NCBI GenBank assembly: GCA_001931905.2 | Contig: MSJI02000890.1 | Coordinates: 16,457 to 36,290 of the forward strand | Reading direction: 5' to 3' | DNA from: Cladosporium sp. IMV 00045 | Taxonomy: Eukaryota > Ascomycota > Dothideomycetes > Cladosporiales > Cladosporiaceae | DNA: 19,834 nucleotides | In this document: positions 9,822 through 18,855 of the stretch, one piece after another | How the letters are laid out: each line of letters starts with the position of its first letter | Numbering within the stretch: position 1 is the stretch's first letter | Translations under genes and position numbers: made by a program | The notes under the pieces: generated by a model | The model's input: only the letters and a program-made list of their open reading frames with translations | Database searches by the model: none | What the model was told of the DNA's origin: nothing

Positions 9822-11055
9822 TGTCGCTTGTTTTGTTATGACTTGATTGTGAGGTGTAGTAGTTGGACACTATCTTTCGCCGGTGAAATGGAGGGATAAG
9901 AGGGTGGTGTGAAGTAAAGTGGACGTGATGGTTGCTATTATGTGTCGATGTTTGGCGGCGTTCTGAAGAATTTCAGAGTTCTTTAAGTTAAGGTGTTCTT
10001 GCTTTTATTGGATTTTAACCCTCGACTTCCCCTCCCTCTCACCCTATTCTTGATCTTTTGGACGTGGAAGCGAGGCTGATGCGGTGAGAAGTTTCGCCGG
10101 GGTTGGACAATGTATGGTCTGAGCAAGCAGATGAAACACACTTTGTACGGAGATTGAAGTTCACATCTCCATCTGTTCGCTTGTATACAGGGAAAGTTTG
10201 ATGTTCAGCCCTCGTATTCGTTCCCTCCAGTGCAAGGTCGTGACTCATTCGATGATATTTTGTTTTTCTAGTCGAGTATAAGATCAATTAAACGAGTGAG
10301 TAATAAATGACTAATTTGACGAGACGAAATATGTTGGAACGAAAGCTTGAAAGTAATAATGATTTCCTGGATATGATCTGGCTGATACAAGATCTTCTCT
10401 GTTCGTTATGATAAAATTACATTCCCCCTTTTCTTCTCATTCCTTGCTCATGCAAAACACTGGGTCAGAGAATGCCTACCAAAAGTGGCAGAACCAAGTC
10501 CAGCACGATCCACAAAAACTCCCCCCCTCATAGTAGTGGTGCGAACACATTCTTTCTATTCTGCCTTTGCAGAGCCAGCGCTTGGCTCGCTTTCATTTTT
10601 AAACCGGTGTAGGAAATCTGTTTCGAGAAAACAACATCGAAAGTGTTCAAGAGTGCGCCAACCGCTATGCCAATACGAAAGCAAATAAAGGAAAGCCCAC
10701 CATAAGCGGAACATAAGCGCCGAGTCGCTGCTCGGCCTGGCCGACCCGTTCTGGTTGTGGTGTTAAGGTACCAGTCGTCGAGGTTCAGATCGCAAATTCT
10801 GCGGACAGAACTGCCAGCGTCGCAGTTCCGGACTATCAGGCATGTCAGGCTTTTACATCTGACTACTGGCTCATACGGGCAGTTGCTCGAGCTTCCAGAA
10901 ATCTCGTGTGCGGTGACCAGGTATGTCGATTTCTCGACATCTTTTGTGGTGCGTTTGGCCATGGGAAGCCGACGGTGGTCGTGACCAGCTGGTATATCTT
11001 CGCTGACCATGACAATCGTGAAATTTGCGGGTATCAAATAATGTCGTGACTTTGC
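9822..11055. other. Intergenic region between acetyltransferase and GH16 gene
   Basis: Both flanking genes are on the minus strand, so this holds the acetyltransferase promoter on the left and the GH16 3' UTR on the right. It is A/T-rich around 9960-10020 and 10260-10440. Nested short inverted repeats lie at 10719-10745 (GCCGAG...CTCGGC, then TCGGCC-T-GGCCGA). A minus-strand frame at 10528-11055 stays open in phase with the GH16 gene after its stop, but it shows no known domain. No gene is called. Confidence 0.5.
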
Positions 11056-12267
11056 TTATAGCCAGAAGCGGAACAATAGCCCGCAACTCAAACTGCCGGC
11101 TACAAGGGCGACGAGACGGTTTGGAATGTCAACTGCGAATTTCGTTAGCTAAAGAATCCTTGTCATTTTGTGTGGCTTCCATAAATACTCACTGGCTGGG
11201 GCCGCGCTGGGTGGAATGACTTTTCCGTCGGAGCCGACAGTCCACCCAGTAGGAAGGCCGGGATAGTTGGTGTTCGTCACGGCTGGCTCTGTGGTCATCG
11301 TGGTCGGATAAGGAACCCAGGGGTAGACGGTCGGGGTCGTGTGTGGGCCCTCTTCGCTGCGGTGGGTGCCTTCGAACGGTTCAGGGTTACCGCTGGCGGA
11401 TTCCGAGACCGCAGGAGCGTTCGTATCGGTGCCACTGGCCGCGCCGGCGTTTGCGTTGATCTCGCCGCCCTCTGACACGATGCTCCCCCAGCTGCCGCTT
11501 CTGTCGCCGTAGCTGTATTTCTGGCCAGTGGAGTAGTCGATGACCGAGGCGGATTGAACGACCATGGTGAAGGGGCCTTGGGAGTAGTCGGTAGGGCCGC
11601 GGGACCAGTCTATGGTTCCTTGAGGATTGCCTGAATCACCACCGCTCCATGCGCCGAGCTTGAATTGACAAGGAGATTGAGGGTATTGTCCACGAGCGCC
11701 AGCTTCTTCCAGAACTCTGACGGTCTCGCCGTTGATTTGCCAGACGATACGCTCGTTCGTCCAATCGATGGTGTAGGTGTGGAAGGTGTTCTGGGAGTCG
11801 TCGGCGGCGTGGACAGCAGCTCTGTTGTAATCTGTCGTCTGTCCCTTGCCGAAGTAGTTGCTTTGCACCTCGTCGTTCGCAGCTCCGAGCCATTCCCAAT
11901 CGATCTCATCCAAGGTGTCCGACTGCAACACAACAGAGCTGACAATACCCGCGCCAGGCGCCGCTTTCATGACCACTTCCACATGTCCAAACATGATATA
12001 CCAGTTCGAGTTGAGCTGCGGGGCATCGCCAGAGGCTGCGACGGTCAAATGCGCACCGTCAGATTGGTATTCGACGTTGCTCTGTGGTGTGAAATCGGAT
12101 GATTCGCCAGCGGTGAAGTCGGCGCTGGTCGCTCTACCAAGCGCGGTATCTGGAGGACATTCTTGTGTTGTGGGATCGCATTTGGTATATGTTTGTTGTT
12201 GTGAAGGGTTGGCGAAGAGGAGGGCTGACAGTGTTGTTAGAGCGGCCAGGCGCAGCGGCGAGCGCAT
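11056..12267 (-). CDS. GH16 Crh-type cell-wall transglycosylase (Crf1/Crh1-like), GPI-anchored
   Basis: Secreted wall enzyme. Known Crh proteins transfer chitin chains onto beta-glucan, crosslinking the wall. Exons are 12267-11193 and 11132-11056. The 60-nt intron starts GTGAGT, has a GCTAACG branch site and ends CGCAG. The product is 383 aa. It has a signal peptide at about 1-23, then the family's N-terminal Cys pair region (KCDPTTQECP, 30-39). The catalytic motif DEIDWEWLG at 120-128 has Glu121 as nucleophile and Glu125 as acid/base. A Ser/Thr/Pro-rich linker follows. The second exon encodes a hydrophobic tail (about 365-379) that fits a GPI signal. No CBM18 chitin-binding module is seen, so it is closer to Crh1/Crf1 than to Utr2. 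An in-frame ATG at 12294 would add 9 residues; the start at 12267 has the better context (ACC before ATG) and a cleaner signal peptide. Without splicing, a 14-residue tail would end at 11149. Confidence 0.92.
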
Positions 12268-12827
12268 GGTCGGCGTATTGCTGATTGAGAGCATCGACTC
12301 GGTCGGTGGTACGCCTCACGGAAGAATGCTTGGGCGAAGATAAGAATGTGTGGTGAGGTATTGGGGGGAAGAGTGAGTACAGAGTAAGGTAAGAGAGCGG
12401 GTAGTGAAGGCTGGCTGCATGAGAAGGCGGCGCTACGTCTATTAGCAGAACGAAACTGGATATGCCAGCCACCTACCTATGCGGTCTGTAACGCGCGTAC
12501 GTCAAGCAAAGGGCTGTGCTATAGCATGGCAAAGGCCCGATGCGTTGTTGGGCATATACGAAGTATGATGATGCTTGTTGGTTAGCCGCTGGAATAATAA
12601 TGTGATGGCTAGGAAGAGGCTGGGGATGTGGATCGCACTTTGAGAGCCGTTCTCAAAAGTGCTGTAGAGATCTATGACAGTACAGGAAATGCGCACGCAT
12701 AGAATTTGGGAGATGACTCGACGTCAACCGCCAACTCTACGTATCCTCAGTATAACAAAAGCAAGACAGGGTATCGCTTCAATTCACCGGTACACCGCCC
12801 CCGTGCCAGTGCGCAGATACTAAAACC
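12268..12827. promoter_or_regulatory. Divergent promoter region, GH16 (-) and PRO2 (+)
   Basis: The two genes are transcribed away from each other across about 560 bp. At 12713-12719 the sequence ATGACTC, followed by G, is one base short of the Gcn4/Cpc1 core TGACTCA. It is directly followed by the palindrome GACGTC (12720-12725), about 105 bp before the PRO2 ATG. Amino-acid starvation control through Cpc1 is known for many fungal biosynthetic genes; here it is inferred from one near-match. No other gene is seen. Confidence 0.35.
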
Positions 12828-14272
12828 ATGTCGCTCACCAACGCATCCGCCGAGGACGCCGCACGTGCGGCCAAGCTGTCTTCTAGAAAGCTGGCGACCC
12901 TGCCCACTTCTTCAAGAAACGCTGCTCTTGACGCTGTCCACGATGCCCTCGCTGCCTCTCGCGATGTCATTTTGGCCGCCAATGCCAAAGACCTAGAGTT
13001 GGCTCAGAAGTCAGCCACCGATGGTCAACTCAATCCCAGCATCGTCAAGCGACTTGACCTCTCGCGGCCGGGCAAGTTCGAGGACATGCTGCAGGGCATT
13101 AAGGATGTCAGAAATCTCGAAGATCCAGGTAGGTGCCTTGCATAGGCTTTCCTTGTTCCTATAATTCCATTTTCTTTTTTTTCACCCTGCTGACCGGCGT
13201 CGCAGTCGGCAGGGTGGATCTACGCACAGAGCTCGACGACGGCTTGACTTTGCAGCGCCAGACATGCCCAATCGGCGTGCTTTTGATCATCTTCGAGGCG
13301 CGGCCGGAGGTCATCGCCAACATCGCCTCCCTGGCTATCAAATCCGCCAATGCTGCAATTCTGAAGGGTGGCAAGGAGTCGACCGAGTCGTTCAAAGCCA
13401 TCTCCACCGTCATCTCCCAGGCGCTCGACAAGACCGATGTGCCCAACGATTCCGTCCAGATGATCGCCACCAGAGACGTTGTCGACGAACTCCTCGGTCT
13501 GAGCCAGTATGTAGACTTGGTCATTCCTCGCGGATCCAACGATCTTGTAAGCCACTGCCAGAGGAAAGCGCACATGCCCGTGCTCGGCCACGCAGACGGG
13601 CTCTGCCATCTTTACATTCATCCGGATGCGGACAAAGACATGTCTGTCAAGGTCGCCGTCGACTCCAAGACAGACTACCCAGCCGCCTGCAACGCCATCG
13701 AAACTCTGCTGGTCCACCAGGATGCTCTCGCCACAATTCTCCCCGCAGTCGCTTCAGGTCTTATCGCGAAGGGCGTCACGCTCAAGTGCGACCAACAGTC
13801 CAAGGCATCTCTCGCCAACCATCTCACAAAGGACGAGGCAGCCCTCGTGCAAGATGCTACCGAAGCGGACTACACAACCGAGTTCCTTGACCTCATTCTC
13901 GCCGTGCGCACAATCCCCGCTACTCCCTCAGACCCCATCGCCGCCGTCGACTCGGCCATCGACCATATCAACACGCACGGCTCGCACCACACCGACGCGG
14001 TGCTGACCTCGAGCAAAGAAGTAGCAGACCGCTTCTGCAACGGCGTCGACTCGGCGTGCAAGTTCTGGAACGCGAGCACGCGTTTCTGCGACGGTATGAG
14101 GTTCGGTTTTGGTACGGAGGTGGGTATTAGCACCAACAAGGTGCACGCGAGAGGTCCAGTTGGTTTGGAGGGTTTGATGATTCACGAGTACAGACTTGTT
14201 GGAAATGGTCAGACCGCTGCTATGTATGGTTCTGGTGGTAAGCAGTACAAGCACAAGAAGCTGCCGCTTTGA
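12828..14272 (+). CDS. PRO2: Gamma-glutamyl phosphate reductase (glutamate-5-semialdehyde dehydrogenase)
   Basis: Second step of proline synthesis: NADPH-dependent reduction of L-glutamyl 5-phosphate to glutamate 5-semialdehyde, in the cytosol. Exons are 12828-13128 and 13206-14272. The 77-nt intron starts GTAGGT, has a T-rich tract and CTGAC branch, and ends CGCAG. The product is 455 aa, the normal size. The aldehyde-dehydrogenase-like fold is recognisable throughout: GRVDLRTELDDGL just after the splice, PIGVLLIIFEARPEV, AILKGGKES, VDLVIPRGSNDLV, PVLGHADGLCHLYIH, and the active-site block DYPAACNAIETLLVH with candidate catalytic Cys262. It ends with FGTEVGISTNKVHARGPVGL. Start context AACC before ATG is good. 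A Cys replaces the usual Ala in STRFCDG. A Gcn4-like site lies upstream and AATAAA lies 58 nt after the stop. Confidence 0.96.
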
Positions 14273-14330
14273 AGGGGAGCTTTGCTACTTGATGAGATAG
14301 ATGGGACGATGTAGATGAACCTATTGAAAA

Positions 14331-14336
14331 AATAAA
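14331..14336 (+). terminator. AATAAA polyadenylation signal of PRO2
   Basis: A perfect AATAAA lies 58 nt after the PRO2 stop codon, a typical position. It is preceded by an A-run. Fungal 3' ends are loosely defined, so the actual cleavage site is not predicted. Confidence 0.5.
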
Positions 14337-15089
14337 GCTGTACGACCGTTGATTTGAAAATGTTTTTTCCATCAACTATCTAGGATGTGTCTTGTCGCGC
14401 AGACATACGCCAAGCGTAACATGCGGACTTCTCTATCACAATTCTATTGTTCCCTGCCATGCAGTGTCACGTCGCTCTGCATGAACTGGTCTCGTGCTAC
14501 CGAGAGTTGTATGTAATAATATGACAGGTACATAGTACTGAGATCATGCAAGCCGACCGCATTAGCGAGTAGGAGCTAACAAGGCACTATTATTGAGTGG
14601 CTTGCTTATCACAAGCAACGACCAACCCTACTTCAACCACCTCCACATACAGGAAGCACCTTCTTCCAGATCACAAGACCTCATCAATACCAAGCAGTGG
14701 ACTTTTCTCAAAGTCTCCCTTTCCAATCTATCAGACCTCACATCACCCTTCCCTTGCATACATACAGCCTTTTACGTCCCGCCAGCGTGGTCTCAGTGCT
14801 ACCGTAACATACATGTACCCCGCTATTGGACGCAAACGCTTGCAGGAGGAGAGAGGAGGAGGACTGCAGATCTCTCCACCGAGTGGCTAGGTGTATTGGG
14901 TGAATAATAAAAGAAAAAGGGTTTCGCTGTCTTCACTTCAACGAACTGTTCGGTCTTGGGCACTAAGCCGGCTTTTCTTTCTTTTTACCTTGCCACGATC
15001 TAGCATTCTCTCGGACTCTCAACAATCGCATTGAGCTGGAGCGACACATCAATCCATCCCTCGTTTGTTGTCTCGTCGACTCGCCCATC
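14337..15089. other. Intergenic region upstream of the GH20 gene
   Basis: This contains no recognisable gene. A 104-codon plus-strand frame at 14593-14907 has no known features. A pyrimidine tract near 14970-14990 and a CT-rich leader before 15090 probably mark the GH20 transcription start. Confidence 0.45.
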
Positions 15090-16992
15090 ATGAAACTCTT
15101 CTTCCTCATCACAGCCTGGTTTGCTGCATGCGTCACGGCAATCTGGCCCCTCCCATCCTCCTACACGCACGGCGATAAAGTCCTGTGGATCGACCAGAGC
15201 GTCAAAGTAACCTACAACGGCGCGGACCAGGTATCTTTCTACACCCCGTCGCCGCTCTGGCATGAGGAAGCAACTTACCATGATCAGACACATTTCAACT
15301 CTCACGGCTACGGTGACAGAGGCGGTAAACACAACGGCAAGAACCCTGGCGGTGATGGTGAGGATGGTGCATCGCCATCGCAGCGCATCGTTTCTACCGC
15401 GATAGACCGCACCTACGATACGATCTTCCGCAAGAACTTCGTGCCGTGGAAGTTTCACCCAAGATTTTCGGATTTCGAACCGGATGTGAGCGGCGAGAAA
15501 GTGGTGATCCAGACCATTGCTTTGCAGCAGAACGGCACCGACCCAGAAGACATCCTCAAGCCCGCGACTGGCAGCGTCGACGAATCCTACGCCCTCACCG
15601 TTTCCGAGAGTGGCGAAGTGACTATCACTGCCGCAACGTCCATCGGTCTGGCGCACGGCTTGACGACGTTCACGCAACTCTTCTACAAGCACAGCAAAAG
15701 TGGCGATGGAGCGTATACTAACCTCGCCCCGGTCTCCATCACAGACTCACCGGTGTTTCCCTGGCGTGGACTGAACGTCGACACCTCACGCACATTCAAA
15801 CCGCTGAGCGACCTCTTCCGCACCATCGACGCCCTGGCCTATAGCAAATTCAACCGTCTTCACTGGCACATCACCGACTCGCAAGCATGGCCTCTCGAAT
15901 TGCCCTCCATGCCCGAAGTGGCCGATAAAGGCGCCTACATCGAGTTCCAGAAATACTCGCCCGAAGACGTCCGAGCCGTGCAAGAGTACGGCGCCCTTCT
16001 AGGCGTGCAAGTCGTCCTCGAGATCGACCAGCCCGGTCACACGGCGTCCATCTGGTACAGCCATCCGGATCTCATCGCTGCGTTCGAGATCCTGCCCAAC
16101 TGGGACACTTACGCCGCCGAGCCCCCGTCCGGCACGCTCAAGCTGAACTCGACGGACGTGTACGACTTCTTGCAAACGATGTTTGACGACCTGCTGCCAA
16201 GGCTGGACCCTCTGTCTAGCCATTTCCACTTGGGTGGTGATGAAGTGAACAAAAATGCCTATAATCTTGACGACACGGTGCGCAGCAATGACTCGGCGGT
16301 GCTGCAGCCTTTGATGCAGAAGTTCATGGACCGTAATATGCAGCAGGTCACTGGCGCGGGGTTCACGCCGCTGGTTTGGGAGGAAATGCTGCTGGATTGG
16401 AATCTCACTTTGCCGGCCGAAACGATCGTCCAGAGCTGGCAGAGCGCCGCCAACGTCGCGGCCATCGCGGCCAAGGGATACCGCGTGATTGTAGGGAACT
16501 ACATGCAGTGGTATTTGGACTGTGGCGCCGGGGCGTGGCTTGATTTCTACCCTGGTACATCATCAGAGCAGTACTACCCATATAACGATTACTGCTCCCC
16601 CAAGTAAGCAAATTTTGGATCCCGAAGATGCCAGAAAAGACCTACTAACTAACGACCTCTGCTTTAGAAAAAGCTGGCGCTTGATGTACAGCTATGACCC
16701 GCTAGCAGGCGTGCCAGAAGACGCGACACACCTCGTGCTGGGTGGCGAGGCTCACATTTGGTCCGAGCAGACCGACACCATCAACCTGGACCGCGTGGTA
16801 TGGCCGCGGGCCTGTGCGGCTGGAGAAGTGCTTTGGAGCGGTGCCAAAGATGCTTCAGGTCAGAACCGCAGCCAGGTCGAAGCCAGTCCAAGACTCAGCG
16901 ACATGAGGGAGAGGTTGGTCGCGAGGGGCGTAATGGCTGAGCCGATCCAGATGCCGTTCTGTACGATGAACGGGACGCAGTGTGCGTTGTAA
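15090..16992 (+). CDS. Secreted beta-N-acetylhexosaminidase, GH20 (NagA-like)
   Basis: Extracellular exo-enzyme that releases N-acetylglucosamine from chitin oligomers, acting in chitin turnover or nutrition. Exons are 15090-16603 and 16668-16992. The 64-nt intron starts GTAAGC, has a CTAAC branch region and ends TTTAG. The product is 612 aa, normal for fungal GH20. The signal peptide is about 1-17 (MKLFFLITAWFAACVTA). An N-terminal non-catalytic GH20 domain runs to about 215 and carries a Gly/His-rich insert at about 70-95. The (beta/alpha)8 catalytic domain starts at about 223. It includes RLHWHITDSQAWPLELPSMP (256-275), EIDQPGHTAS, and the catalytic pair Asp384-Glu385 in HLGGDEVNKNAY. WEEMLLDW and LGGEAHIWSEQTD follow. 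The second exon supplies the conserved end of the catalytic domain. Its last codons and 3' UTR recur downstream (17102-17185 and about 18690-18855). Confidence 0.96.
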
Positions 16993-17101
16993 GTGGTTAT
17001 GATCAGTTGCAAGGAAGGGAATGAATTGGATTGGAAACCGGGAATGTGTCTTCATGTCTCTGTGTGAGGGATTAATAGTGCGATTCTCTTGATTCACTCA
17101 G

Positions 17102-17185
17102 AGGGGAAGATTGGTCGCAAGGGGCGTCATGGCTGAGCCGATCCAGATGCCGTGCTGTACCATGAATGGAGGGTGTGTTCTTTGA
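17102..17185 (+). pseudogene. Duplicate of the GH20 last-exon end, frame preserved
   Basis: This copies the final codons of the GH20 gene. A run of 24 identical bases starts at 17129 here and at 16933 in the gene. Read from 17102 it gives a peptide very like the gene's C-terminus: LVARGVMAEPIQMP, with CC replacing FC, and its own stop TGA at 17183-17185. It is directly preceded by an acceptor-like CACTCAG at 17095-17101. It may be a dead partial duplication or an alternative terminal exon. No good phase-0 donor in the gene was found, so a dead copy is more likely. Confidence 0.7.
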
Positions 17186-17266
17186 ATGAGGATTATGACG
17201 GCCTGTCTTACATTTTCAAAGTGAGCCCATCGCGGGTATAGTTGCGGCGGGTAGTGTATGCCTCTT

Positions 17267-17286
17267 TACTGATGGCTCCATCAGTA
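17267..17286. repeat. 20-bp inverted repeat (9-bp arms, 2-nt centre)
   Basis: TACTGATGG and CCATCAGTA are exact reverse complements separated by CT. The repeat lies in the non-coding stretch between the duplicated GH20 tail and the following frame. Neighbouring sequence repeats ATTCTCA twice. It could be a dimeric protein-binding site or a remnant of a rearrangement; nothing decides between them. Confidence 0.6.
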
Positions 17287-17549
17287 TCAGCTAATTCTCA
17301 TCAGTTGATTCTCAGCCAAAGAGTCGCAGCTAGACTCGCCTCGTACGTGAAGAATCGCGCCACGGCATACTGATTATGGCCCATCAACGTTGCATGTGAA
17401 ATCGTGTGCATCATGTGAATGCAATCCGGCAAGACGTGTTTTTGGTCCCTCGAGGCGCGCTAGCAGCGTGACTTCCCGTCACTGCATATAGCCAAAACAA
17501 AACCCGCGGCTCTCACATCTTCTCTGTCTTCTCCCTCGCCACACCAAGC

Positions 17550-18041
17550 ATGTCTGAGCAAAGCAGAGGGCATTGCGACAATAGGCAGGCAGAGCCTGCC
17601 ACACCACCCGATGATAGCTCCATACGGCAGCTACGACCTTCCGCTCGATCGATGATCGAAGCGGAGCTTCCACTCAAGCGGCGTGATGGACATCCGCCCT
17701 TGCAAGGCGATGAAGCGAGCGTACCGCTCAAATTCAGGCAGCATAGGCGCATCCCATCCGAAGATGGAGAGGTGTCCGATGTTGACCAGCCTACCGACTC
17801 TTGTGCTACGCACAATGAGCTTCCCCGAGATGGACATATTGATCCGAACTACCCCTTTTTCACACCCCGCAACCCTTTGAGGCGTTGGGGACCTGATCCC
17901 GACCTTGCGGATTCCTATGAGGAGTCCGGTGCAACACAATCGCAAGTCGCGCAACCTCAACGCCGCGAGGAGGACGAGAGCTTGACTGATAGTCAGCCAG
18001 CGCCGCTTCTGTCTTCTCAACCACAGACAGACTCGCCATAA
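17550..18041 (+). CDS. Hypothetical hydrophilic protein (163 aa), probably the N-terminal part of an interrupted gene
   Basis: I do not recognise this family. ATG at 17550 has a good context (A at -3) and follows a C/T-rich leader at about 17510-17546 that looks like a fungal transcription start. The 163-residue product is hydrophilic and rich in Pro, Asp, Glu, Arg and Ser, with no signal peptide or membrane segment; it is likely disordered. An aromatic/proline patch (NYPFFTPRNPLRRWGPDPD) sits at about 109-127. TAA at 18039-18041 ends it, but the same frame continues open for 103 more codons and encodes a Cys/His knuckle, so the stop may be a late mutation. No good intron that removes the TAA was found. 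Real expression is uncertain. Confidence 0.45.
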   Translation: MSEQSRGHCDNRQAEPATPPDDSSIRQLRPSARSMIEAELPLKRRDGHPPLQGDEASVPLKFRQHRRIPSEDGEVSDVDQPTDSCATHNELPRDGHIDPNYPFFTPRNPLRRWGPDPDLADSYEESGATQSQVAQPQRREEDESLTDSQPAPLLSSQPQTDSP

Positions 18042-18518
18042 TACCTTTTATGGAAGGCTAATGGCCGCCCGACCTGTAAGAATTGCCTTAAGGCACACCC
18101 AGGACCTTGTCGACTTCCGCAATGGGAGTCTGACTTCCTCCAACGTGACCCTGAGGGTTATGCACGATATCGGAAAAGCCTCAAGAAACCAAGGCATAGG
18201 CGCAAGCCAGCAGGCTACTCGCAGCCGCAAGGCGTTCGCAAGGATACTGCGCGCCCGAATACTAATACACGACCTCATAGCGGTCCACGTTCGGCTTGGG
18301 AGAGCCAATGGGCGCACGAACAAGCTTCGAAGATCAGTGACAACCGTCAGTAAATTTGCACGGGAACGATGTCTCTGCCAAAGCAGCAGGCCAACAGCCT
18401 GAGAAGCGATAAGCTTCCAAGCGTTCTTCAAGGGGAAGGAAAACCTCTTCCAAAGAACAAACCAACCTCGACGATAATCTACACCTCTGCGCGGTGTCGA
18501 GGAGAAACTTCTTTGTGA
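18042..18518 (+). pseudogene. In-frame continuation with CX2CX3HX3C knuckle, interrupted by TAA
   Basis: This is the same reading frame as 17550-18041. It is open from 18042 to 18350 (103 codons), stops at TAA 18351-18353, and is open again to TGA 18516-18518. The first segment contains TCKNCLKAHPGPCRLP, a CX2CX3HX3C arrangement like small gag-type or nucleic-acid-binding zinc knuckles, then WESDFLQRDPEGYARYRKS and a very basic stretch (KKPRHRRKP). The last segment is Lys/Pro/Ser-rich. The pattern suggests a nucleic-acid-binding protein gene broken by nonsense changes. Each TAA could come from CAA by one C-to-T change. Stop-codon readthrough or a non-consensus intron remain alternatives. Confidence 0.45.
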
Positions 18519-18689
18519 TATAAAGATGGCCAAGATAGATCACAAAATTCACGGTAGTCTACGTAGAAGTGCTGAAGAACTGGGATCTGGCGGGGTGGGT
18601 GGGTGTGTTGCATATGAGGATATTCAGTCGGTCCGGAGCAGTGAGAAGGAAAGTAGGATGTGGAACAACCGCCCAAATTTGCAGGGAGT

Positions 18690-18855
18690 CGGTGATGGTA
18701 GAGGCAATCCAGATGCGATTTTCTGGGCGCAGTGTGTGTTGTGTACGAGAGGTTGTAATGACAAGCTTTGAGGGAGGGAGTGGGCGTGCGCACTGGGGAT
18801 GTGTCTTTTTTGTTTGTTTGAGGGATTAATGATGTATACTTTGACTCATTAATGG
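18690..18855 (+). repeat. Decayed second copy of the GH20 3' end and 3' flank
   Basis: Short runs align in order with the end of the GH20 gene and its 3' flank. ATCCAGATGC at 18707 matches the gene at 16947. GCGCAGTGTG and its surroundings near 18727 match the last codons. GATGTGTCTT near 18799 matches AATGTGTCTT near 17043. TGAGGGATTAAT at 18819-18830 is identical to 17065-17076. Similarity may begin further left, near 18630. The frame is lost. It is clearly older or more mutated than the copy at 17102. Confidence 0.65.

Noticed and set aside
10719..10745. Rho-independent bacterial terminator
   Set aside because: Short GC hairpins without a T-tract, in an intron-containing eukaryotic genome.
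10528..11037. 169-codon minus-strand frame as an independent gene
   Set aside because: It begins with TTG immediately after the GH16 stop and has no recognisable domain. It is more likely the GH16 3' UTR.
17900..18056. Intron that would remove the TAA at 18039
   Set aside because: Available GT sites upstream (GTGCAA, GTCGCG, GTCAGC, GTCTTC) do not fit the GTRNGT-like donors used by most other introns here, and no good branch site precedes the AG at 18054-18055.
18350..18400. GTAAAT donor overlapping the second TAA of the knuckle frame
   Set aside because: Nearby acceptors would make an intron under about 50 nt, shorter than any other here, and the joined frame soon meets a stop.
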